NCBI GenBank assembly: GCA_028067895.1
Contig: JAPTUI010000134.1
Coordinates: forward strand, 1-6,672
DNA length: 6,672 nt
Direction: 5' to 3'
From: Pseudomonadota bacterium
GTDB taxonomy: Bacteria > Pseudomonadota > Gammaproteobacteria > Steroidobacterales > Steroidobacteraceae
Below are positions 1 through 5,172 of the stretch, piece after piece (positions within the stretch are counted from its first letter, which is position 1; each line of letters starts with the position of its first letter). The notes under the pieces were generated by a model. It searched no databases and was not told the DNA's origin. It saw only the letters and a program-made list of their open reading frames with translations. The position numbers and the translations under genes were made by a program.

Positions 1-336
1 GGGGGCGGTGGGGGTGGGCGGCGGGGTGGGCGTCGGAGTCGGAGTTGGACCGGGCGAACTGCACGAGCCGCCCGGCGTCCAGAGCGCCGGCACGTTCGGA
101 GGTTCCCAACCCGCTCCGGCCGCGTTGGTGAAGGTCTGCGTTGCGGTATACGTCGACCCGCTGTAGGTCACCACCTCGCCGCTCGTGTAGGTGGTGTTCG
201 TGTCACTCCAGGCTACACACGATTGGGCGTGCGCCGCCTTCAACGGCAGCAGCGCCAGGAGTCCCACGGTCAACGTGATGCCCATCGCATTTCGCACGGC
301 AAGCCGCGTGCGGATGCTTGCTTGATTCACACTCAT
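1..336 (-). CDS. Secreted chitin-binding (CBM5/12-like) protein, 3' end beyond the window
   Basis: Partial gene: 112 codons from an ATG at 336-334, still open at the window edge. Residues 1-37 look like a Sec signal peptide: basic start (R9, R11, R15), hydrophobic core at about 18-32, and cleavage probably after AHA at 35-37. Residues 40-92 match the chitin-binding type 3 fold: CVAW at 40-43, then TYTSGEVVTYSG and STYTATQTF, then W77 and LW at 85-86. C40 and C92 bracket the module and may form a disulfide. From residue 95 the chain is a Pro/Thr linker (PTPTPTPTPPP), of the kind that joins such modules to a catalytic domain. The unseen part could be a chitinase, a lytic polysaccharide monooxygenase, a protease or another secreted hydrolase; the window does not say which. 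The start is supported by AAGAGGT six bases upstream. No clear promoter hexamers were found. Family and secretion are fairly sure; the enzyme activity is unknown. Confidence 0.85.
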   Translation of the reverse strand, partial: MSVNQASIRTRLAVRNAMGITLTVGLLALLPLKAAHAQSCVAWSDTNTTYTSGEVVTYSGSTYTATQTFTNAAGAGWEPPNVPALWTPGGSCSSPGPTPTPTPTPPPTPTAP

Positions 337-342
337 CGCGAT

Positions 343-349
343 ACCTCTT
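343..349 (-). promoter_or_regulatory. Ribosome binding site of the chitin-binding protein gene
   Basis: On the minus strand the sequence AAGAGGT ends six bases before the ATG at 336. It resembles AAGGAGGT with one base missing and supports this start, which also gives a complete signal peptide. Confidence 0.6.
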
Positions 350-444
350 GGAGGGAATGCCGGGCATGCCGGCGGTTGCGTCAACACTCGGCCGAACCGA
401 CGGTGCGCGCCCGCGCCCGCACCGCCGCACACGGACCGCCCGCA

Positions 445-462
445 CCGGATCAATCGATCCGG
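445..462. repeat. Short perfect inverted repeat (hairpin or operator-like)
   Basis: CCGGATC at 445-451 is followed by AATC and then GATCCGG at 456-462, a perfect 7-bp stem with a 4-base loop. No T-run follows on either strand, so a classical intrinsic terminator is unlikely. Role unknown. Confidence 0.5.
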
Positions 463-474
463 GCACGGTCGCTC

Positions 475-495
475 CACGTGATCACCGTGACGTCA
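475..495. promoter_or_regulatory. Cluster of overlapping palindromes, possible operator
   Basis: Within 21 bases lie CACGTG (475-480), GTGATCAC (478-485) and TGACGTCA (488-495), each a perfect palindrome. Such clusters can be binding sites for dimeric regulators, and this one sits upstream of both flanking divergent genes. It does not fit the CRP/Clp consensus TGTGA-N6-TCACA. Short palindromes also occur by chance, so the regulatory reading is inference. Confidence 0.25.
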
Positions 496-579
496 TCCGG
501 TCCGCCGCACCGCTCTGCGCCGCGCTCCTGCAGCGCCCGAACGCGATCCGGCAAACCCATCCCCCCGCAGCTATCGTTA

Positions 580-598
580 TGTCATGTCAGTGTTGTCA
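580..598. repeat. Three copies of TGTCA
   Basis: TGTCA occurs at 580-584, 585-589 and 594-598; on the minus strand this reads TGACA, four bases, then TGACA twice. The copies could be half-sites for a regulator of the minus-strand secreted-protein gene. The motif is short and chance cannot be excluded. Confidence 0.3.
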
Positions 599-758
599 TT
601 GCCCGAAACACCAGCGTGCGCGGCAGGCTAGAACCAAAGCAGGCTCAATGCAATAAGACCAATTTGTTCAGAGTTCGGACCCCGACGGCGGCTCCTCAAC
701 GCATGCAGGGCGCGGATTTTGGTGGACATTCTCTCCGTCCGTGCTCTGGCGCAGCGTC

Positions 759-787
759 TTGCACCGGCGGGCGCCGATTACCATAAT
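759..787 (+). promoter_or_regulatory. Candidate sigma-70 promoter for the M20 peptidase gene
   Basis: TTGCAC at 759-764 (first three bases of the -35 consensus conserved) is separated by exactly 17 bases from CATAAT at 782-787 (five of six -10 bases). Transcription would start near 793-795, giving a leader of about 60 bases before the GTG at 853. Spacing and -10 box are good and the -35 is weak. This is the best promoter candidate in the region. Confidence 0.5.
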
Positions 788-840
788 GGTCCATCCGTGC
801 GCGGTGCGGCGCCTGCTGACGTACCGCGCACACACCTTGC

Positions 841-847
841 GGGAGAG
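841..847 (+). promoter_or_regulatory. Ribosome binding site that supports the GTG start at 853
   Basis: GGGAGAG lies five bases before the GTG at 853, with its GGAG core at 842-845. No ATG in frame nearby gives a comparable N-terminus, so the GTG is taken as the start. Confidence 0.6.
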
Positions 848-852
848 CGCGT

Positions 853-2268
853 GTGGATTTGAAAGCATTGCGTGAACACATCGGCGTCGCCTGGCGCGGC
901 TCCATCGTCGAGCGACTTGCCGCCTACGTGCGCATCCCGAACAAGTCCCCGCTGTTCGACCCCGAATGGGAGAAGCACGGCCACATGGAGGCCGCGATCC
1001 AGCTGATGGCCGAGTGGTGCCGGACGCAGGACATTCCCGGCATGAAAATCGCGATCAAACGCCTGCCGGGTCGCACCCCGGTGCTGCTCGTGGACGTGCC
1101 GGGCGAGCTACCCGGGTGCGTTCTGCTCTATGGCCATCTCGACAAGCAGCCGGAGTTCACCGGCTGGCATCCGGGGCTCGGCCCCTGGGAGCCGGTGCTG
1201 CGCGACGGCAAGCTGTACGGACGCGGCGCCGCCGATGACGGTTACGCGCTCTTCAGCTCGCTCGCGGCGATCGCGGCCCTGAAGGCCCAGCGCGTCGCAC
1301 TCGCCCGCTGCGTCGTGCTGATCGAGGCGTCAGAGGAAAGCGGCAGCGTCGACCTGCCGGCGCACCTCGCGACGCTCGGCGATTCGCTCGGCGAGCCGTC
1401 GCTCGTGGTGTGCCTGGATGCCGAGTGCGGCAACTACGAGCAGCTCTGGTGCACCACCTCGCTGCGCGGCAACCTGGTCGGAGAGCTGACCGTGCGCGTG
1501 CTCGAGGAAGGGGTGCATTCGGGGATGGCGAGCGGCATCGCTGCGAATCCGTTCCGGATCGTCTCGCAGTTGCTGGCGCGGCTGGAGAACCCGCTCGACG
1601 GATCGCTCACGCCCGCCGAACTCTCGGTGAGCATCCCCGAGGACCGCCTCGCGCAGCTGCGCACCGCCGCGACCGTGCTCGGCGATACGGTCGCCGGCAA
1701 GCTGCCCTGGGCCCAGGGGGTCCGTGCCGTCAGCGATGATCCGGTCGAATTGCTGATCAACAGCAGCTGGAAGAGCACGCTCTCGGTGACCGGCGCCGAT
1801 GGACTGCCGCCGACGCTCTCGGCCGGCAACGTGCTCCTGCCGGCCCTGACGCTGAAACTCTCCCTGCGCCTGCCGCCGACCTGCGAGCCGCTGCGCGCAG
1901 CGCGCGCGGTGAAGGACGTGCTCGAGCACGATCCGCCGTACGGCGCGCAGGTGCGCTTCACGCCCGGCACCCCGACGTCCGGCTGGAATGCGCCCTCATT
2001 CGCGCCCTGGCTGGAAAAATCAATCGATGCCGCGTCGCAGCAGATCTACGGGCGCGGCGCGGTGCACATCGGCTGCGGTGGCACCATTCCGTTCATGGCC
2101 ATGCTCGGGGAGCGTTTCCCCGCCACGCAGTTCTTCATCACCGGGGTGCTCGGGCCGCATGCCAATGCGCACGGCCCGAACGAGTTCCTGCACCTGGAGT
2201 ACGCCGAGAAGCTCACCGCGTGCGTATCGCTCGTGCTCGCCGATCACGCACGGGCCCGGCGCAGCTGA
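853..2268 (+). CDS. M20-family zinc metallopeptidase (dipeptidase-like)
   Basis: Complete 471-residue protein of the M20 clan, which includes carnosinase/CNDP, PepV, ArgE, DapE and carboxypeptidase G2. These use two metal ions to cleave peptide or amide bonds next to small substrates. All expected residues are visible: H95 and D97 in YGHLDKQPE; D128, the bridging ligand, in GRGAADDG; catalytic E161 and metal ligand E162 in EASEES; D189 in CLDAECG; H222 in GVHSGMASG, which in the family belongs to the dimerisation lid and reaches into the partner's site; and H440 in AHGPNE. Residues 1-200 and about 385-471 form the catalytic domain, and about 205-380 the inserted lid. No signal peptide is seen, so the enzyme should be cytoplasmic. 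The length suits the dipeptidase branch (about 450-480) better than ArgE or DapE (about 375-385). The substrate cannot be read from the sequence. The gene is monocistronic and converges on the thr cluster. Confidence 0.9.
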   Translation: MDLKALREHIGVAWRGSIVERLAAYVRIPNKSPLFDPEWEKHGHMEAAIQLMAEWCRTQDIPGMKIAIKRLPGRTPVLLVDVPGELPGCVLLYGHLDKQPEFTGWHPGLGPWEPVLRDGKLYGRGAADDGYALFSSLAAIAALKAQRVALARCVVLIEASEESGSVDLPAHLATLGDSLGEPSLVVCLDAECGNYEQLWCTTSLRGNLVGELTVRVLEEGVHSGMASGIAANPFRIVSQLLARLENPLDGSLTPAELSVSIPEDRLAQLRTAATVLGDTVAGKLPWAQGVRAVSDDPVELLINSSWKSTLSVTGADGLPPTLSAGNVLLPALTLKLSLRLPPTCEPLRAARAVKDVLEHDPPYGAQVRFTPGTPTSGWNAPSFAPWLEKSIDAASQQIYGRGAVHIGCGGTIPFMAMLGERFPATQFFITGVLGPHANAHGPNEFLHLEYAEKLTACVSLVLADHARARRS

Positions 2269-2289
2269 GCGCGCCGCAGCCGCCTCAGC
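2264..2289. terminator. Inverted repeat spanning both convergent stop codons, possible weak bidirectional terminator
   Basis: GCTGAG at 2264-2269 pairs perfectly with CTCAGC at 2284-2289 across a 14-base GC-rich loop. The left arm contains the TGA of the peptidase gene and the right arm the stop of the opposing gene. There is no T-tract on either side, so an intrinsic terminator is doubtful. The position between two convergent genes is the main argument for it. Confidence 0.25.
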
Positions 2290-2899
2290 GCATGTGCGGC
2301 GTGGTGCTCGGGCGTACCGAGGCGCGCAGCCGCTCCCAGGCTTCGCGGTAATGCGTGAGCATCGCCTCGGCGACGTCTGCCTCGAACGGCGGAAATTCCG
2401 CGCCGAGCTCGTCGATCATGACGGTCCACTTCGGCAGCCCCTTCGGAAAGCGGCCCTCACGGGTGAACACGACCCGGCCCTCGATCGGCACCTCCCCGAC
2501 GATGGCCTTCACGGCCGCGATGCGATCATACAGACCGCTCTGCGGGTTCACGAACGTGAAGCGGTGCGGACCGTCCATGACGGTCCACTCGGCCATCTGA
2601 TCGCCGCCGAAGATGTTGCCCTGCACCTGGCGCACGTCCACGATGAGGATGCCGTGCACGCTGAGCAGCAGGAAATCCACGTGGTAGCTGCCGCCCATGC
2701 CGTCGGGGACGGCCATGTCGATCAGGTGCTCCATACCCGCGGCGGCGACGGCCGACTGCAGTGCGCGCCGCGCGCGCCGGCGCCGATACCAGCGCACCAG
2801 CCAGACGGCCGCAATGATCAGGGCCACCGCGATCCCGAGCAGCACCCACGGCACCCAGGGCTGATGCAGAGTCGATCCCATCGATCCCATCGGTCCCAT
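2285..2899 (-). CDS. Membrane-anchored NERD-domain protein with altered nuclease motif
   Basis: Protein of 204 residues from the ATG at 2899, one base after the thrC stop. Residues about 16-35 form one transmembrane helix (LLGIAVALIIAAVWLV). The basic stretch RWYRRRRARR at 36-45 follows, which by the positive-inside rule puts the rest in the cytoplasm. Residues about 54-160 resemble the nuclease-related (NERD) domain: HVDFLLLSVHGILIVDV with D75, then VQGNIFGG, W105, FVNPQ at 116-120, and RVVFTREGRF at 142-151. NERD domains are relatives of restriction-type nucleases and usually carry an E-x-K motif; here residues 88-90 read D-V-R, so activity is uncertain. The start is unclear: ATGs at 2899, 2890 and 2881 lie in frame in a 9-bp tandem repeat, and a GTG at 2914 would overlap thrC. 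GGGTGAG at 2916-2910 favours 2899. The position suggests cotranscription with thrABC, but no functional link is known. Confidence 0.75.
   Translation of the reverse strand: MGPMGSMGSTLHQPWVPWVLLGIAVALIIAAVWLVRWYRRRRARRALQSAVAAAGMEHLIDMAVPDGMGGSYHVDFLLLSVHGILIVDVRQVQGNIFGGDQMAEWTVMDGPHRFTFVNPQSGLYDRIAAVKAIVGEVPIEGRVVFTREGRFPKGLPKWTVMIDELGAEFPPFEADVAEAMLTHYREAWERLRASVRPSTTPHMR
2873..2899 (-). repeat. Three 9-bp tandem repeats at the start of the NERD gene
   Basis: On the plus strand the units are CGATCCCAT (2873-2881), CGATCCCAT (2882-2890) and CGGTCCCAT (2891-2899). Read on the minus strand they encode MGP-MGS-MGS, so each unit supplies an in-frame ATG. Loss or gain of a unit would keep the frame. 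Confidence 0.85.
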
Positions 2900-2900
2900 G

Positions 2901-4205
2901 CTAAATCGACTCACCCGCCAGGGCCGCCCGCAGCGAGGCCAGATCGGCGTCGATTTCCTCGAACACGCTCGGGCGCGCGAACAGTTCGGCGAGCGCCGGC
3001 GGCGGCGGCACCTCCCGTCCGATCAGCGGCTCGATGATCTCGCGGAATTTCGCCGGGTGGGCCGTACCGACCAGCACCCAGCGTCCGGCACGCCGGCGTG
3101 CCTCGGGCAGCCGGGCGTAGGCCTCGGCGGCCACCGCCGTGTGCGGACACCAGATGCGCCCGAGGCGGCGGTAGTCCCCGGCGATGCGGGCCCGGATCGC
3201 CTCATCCTCGACCGAGCAGGCACTGACCGCTTGGCGCAGCGCCTCGATCTGCGGATACAGCGCCCGCAGGCGCTCCATATTGCTCGGGTTGCCCACGTCC
3301 ATCGCCGAGGCCAGCGTCGCGATGCTCGCACGCGGCTGCCACTGCCCGTCGGCGAGGAAGTCCGGCACGGTCCGGTTGGCGTTGTGCGCCAGCACCACCT
3401 CGCCGATCGGCAGACCGAGACGCCGCGCCCAGATGCAGGCGACGGCATTGCCGAGGTTGCCGCTCGGGATGATGTAGGACACCGGCTCCCCTTGCGGCCC
3501 GGCGAGCGCCAGGCTGCTCGCCGCGTAGTACACGGCCTGGGGCAGCAGGCGCCCGAGATTGATGCTGTTGGCCGAGGACAGCGCGCGCGTGGCGCGCAGC
3601 GGCTCATCGAGAAATGCCTGCTTCACCAGCCGCTGGCAATCATCGAAGGTTCCGCGCACGGCGAAGGAGCGCACATTGCCGCCCCAGCAGGTCAGCTGCT
3701 GCTGCTGCGTCGGGGATACCAGGCCGCGCGGGAACAGCACGATGACCTCGACGCCCGGGCGGCCATGAAACGCCGCCGCGACCGCCCCGCCGGTGTCCCC
3801 GGAGGTGGCCACGAGAATGGTCAGCGGGCGCCCCGCCCCGGCACGCAGCCGCGTCAGGCATGCCGCCAGAAAGCGCGCTCCGAAATCCTTGAACGCCGCC
3901 GTCGGTCCGTGAAACAGCTCGAGCACGCCGAGCCGCTCACCGTCGAGGGGCACCACCGGCGCCGGAAAGTTGAACGCTTCGGCGCAGATCCGCCCGAGCT
4001 CGCCCTCGAGCGCATCACCGGCGGCGAACGGCCCGATCAGCCGCTCGGCCAGTTCCGCCAGACCGGGCGCCGCCCGCAGCGCGGCGAGATCCGCCGGCGG
4101 CCACGCGTCCGGCACGTACAGGCCCCCGTCCGGGGCCAGGCCCTGCTCGAGCGCTGCGCCGAATCCGGCCGTCAATCGCTGATCGCGGGTACTGTGAAAC
4201 CGCAT
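2901..4205 (-). CDS. thrC: Threonine synthase
   Basis: Pyridoxal-phosphate enzyme of 434 residues that converts O-phospho-L-homoserine to L-threonine and phosphate, the last step of threonine synthesis, in the cytoplasm. The N-terminus MRFHSTRDQ followed by QGLAPDGGLYVPD (21-33) is typical of the family. The PLP Schiff-base lysine is K106 in FHGPTAAFKDFGARF. TSGDTGGA at 134-141 and the phosphate-cradling SGNLGN at 248-253 are intact. Also seen are DVGNPSN at 303-309 and GTAHPAKF at 380-387, both familiar in threonine synthases. The length is close to the E. coli enzyme (428). I chose the ATG at 4205 because it gives the usual N-terminus. An in-frame ATG at 4214 would add three residues and has an equally plausible site in GGATGAGG, and the frame stays open further upstream into thrB. 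The gap after thrB is 25 bases, and the stop is one base before the next gene's ATG. Confidence 0.95.
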   Translation of the reverse strand: MRFHSTRDQRLTAGFGAALEQGLAPDGGLYVPDAWPPADLAALRAAPGLAELAERLIGPFAAGDALEGELGRICAEAFNFPAPVVPLDGERLGVLELFHGPTAAFKDFGARFLAACLTRLRAGAGRPLTILVATSGDTGGAVAAAFHGRPGVEVIVLFPRGLVSPTQQQQLTCWGGNVRSFAVRGTFDDCQRLVKQAFLDEPLRATRALSSANSINLGRLLPQAVYYAASSLALAGPQGEPVSYIIPSGNLGNAVACIWARRLGLPIGEVVLAHNANRTVPDFLADGQWQPRASIATLASAMDVGNPSNMERLRALYPQIEALRQAVSACSVEDEAIRARIAGDYRRLGRIWCPHTAVAAEAYARLPEARRRAGRWVLVGTAHPAKFREIIEPLIGREVPPPPALAELFARPSVFEEIDADLASLRAALAGESI

Positions 4206-4230
4206 ACTCCCCATCGCCTCATCCGGTCCG

Positions 4231-5172
4231 TCAGCCGCTCGCCACCACACGCGCACCGTCGCGGTGCAGATCGACGATCCACTCATCGACTCCCGCGCCG
4301 CCGGCGACGATCGGCGCACGCATCGCTGCGAGCACCGCCGGTGCCTGCGTCTCGAGCGCCCAGGCGAACAGCGTCGGCCCGGCGCCGGAAATCGAGCAGC
4401 CGAGCGCGCCGGCCGCCAGCGCCGCGGCGCGCACGGCCGCGAAGCCCGGGATCAGCGCCTGGCGCTGCGGTTCGATCACGACATCCTCGAACGAGGCGCG
4501 GATCATGTCCAAATCATCGGTGTAGCAGCCGGAGATGAACCCGGCGAGGTTCGCCGTCTGCCAGACAAAGTCCGCCAGCGGAACTTCGCGCTTGAGGATG
4601 GCGCGGGCTTGGCGCGTGGCGAGGAACATGTGCGGGTGGATCAGCACCGCGCACACCCCCGGCGGCACCGGGATGCGCTTGACGCGCGGGTGATCGATGC
4701 CGACGGTGAGCACCAGGCCGCCGAAGAGCGACGGCGAGATGTTGTCCACGTGCAGCGAACCGCTCGCCACCGCCTCGCCCTGCATGGCGAACTTCAGCAG
4801 CTCGATTTTCTCGATGGGCTGCTCGAGCAGCGCGTTGGCCGCGACCACCGCGCCCACGGCCGAGGCGGCCGAGCCGCCGAGCCCGGAGCCGAGCGGGATG
4901 CCCTTCTCGATGCGCATCTCGAACCCGAACGGCGGCGCCAGCGCCGCATGCATCGCCTGCAGCGCGCGGCCGGCCGTGTTCTGCGCCGGATCGGTCGGCA
5001 GCTCCCCGGCAATGCCGCTCACTGCGGTGATGGTGACACCGGGCCGCGCGCTGCGACTGACGGTCACGCGATCCCCGAGCGCATCGACGGCGAAGCCGAG
5101 GATGTCAAATCCGATCGCGACGTTGCCGACCGAGGCCGGTGCGAACGCCGTGGCCCACTGTGCAGCGCTCAC
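4231..5172 (-). CDS. thrB: Homoserine kinase
   Basis: Complete 313-residue GHMP-family kinase that phosphorylates L-homoserine with ATP, supplying the substrate of ThrC. All three GHMP signatures are present: the N-terminal AFAPASVGNVAIGFDILG (9-26), the ATP-binding loop PLGSGLGGSAAS (93-104) and the C-terminal GCSISGAGPTLFA (258-270). HVDNISPSLFGG (141-152) and ATRQAR (185-190) also fit homoserine kinase specifically, as opposed to mevalonate or galactokinase relatives. The length matches the family (about 310). Translation starts at a GTG that overlaps the thrA stop as GTGA, with GGGAG seven bases upstream inside thrA, which points to translational coupling. Nothing is missing or unusual. 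Confidence 0.95.
   Translation of the reverse strand: MSAAQWATAFAPASVGNVAIGFDILGFAVDALGDRVTVSRSARPGVTITAVSGIAGELPTDPAQNTAGRALQAMHAALAPPFGFEMRIEKGIPLGSGLGGSAASAVGAVVAANALLEQPIEKIELLKFAMQGEAVASGSLHVDNISPSLFGGLVLTVGIDHPRVKRIPVPPGVCAVLIHPHMFLATRQARAILKREVPLADFVWQTANLAGFISGCYTDDLDMIRASFEDVVIEPQRQALIPGFAAVRAAALAAGALGCSISGAGPTLFAWALETQAPAVLAAMRAPIVAGGAGVDEWIVDLHRDGARVVASG

Larger units (their letters stand above)
337..758. other. Non-coding region between two divergent genes
   Basis: No convincing gene lies here. Open frames crossing it have Arg/Ala/His-rich, low-complexity translations and no homology that I recognise. They are typical of GC-rich non-coding DNA, and the one at 223-786 also runs antisense through the signal-peptide gene. 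Visible structure: a 7-bp stem with a 4-base loop at 445-462; overlapping short palindromes CACGTG (475-480), GTGATCAC (478-485) and TGACGTCA (488-495); three TGTCA copies at 580-598; and a repeated GCAGGCT at 623-629 and 639-645. The part around 571-680 is richer in A and T than its surroundings, so it is the likeliest place for the promoter of the minus-strand chitin-binding gene. I could not pick out hexamers with good spacing. No tRNA or other RNA gene was recognised. Confidence 0.6.

Noticed and set aside
1..57. GC-rich repeat at the left edge as a non-coding repeat
   Set aside because: It is in frame with the chitin-binding protein and encodes its Pro/Thr linker.
747..763. Sigma-54-like site, TGGCGC followed by TTGCA
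   Set aside because: The GG to GC spacing is 11 bases, whereas sigma-54 requires 10. The same bases contribute to the better supported sigma-70 -35 element.
223..786. Plus-strand open frame of 187 codons across the first intergenic region
   Set aside because: It runs antisense through the signal peptide of the chitin-binding gene and has an Arg/His/Ser-rich translation without domains.
1330..1970. Open frames of 199 and 178 codons on the minus strand within the M20 gene
   Set aside because: They overlap the M20 catalytic and lid regions, whose motifs are all intact in the other strand's frame. They are shadows.
3694..3708. CTG trinucleotide run in thrC
   Set aside because: It encodes four Gln in a loop (TQQQQLT) where the family tolerates variation. 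It is too short to call a meaningful repeat.
4206..4319. Longer N-terminus for ThrC starting inside thrB
   Set aside because: The extra residues overlap the end of homoserine kinase and do not resemble threonine synthase, which begins at MRFHSTR.
2898..4538. A 546-codon open frame on the plus strand opposite thrC and thrB
   Set aside because: It is antisense to two well-conserved enzymes, and its translation is an Arg/His/Gln/Pro-rich composition typical of frames opposite GC-rich coding DNA. No motif was recognised.
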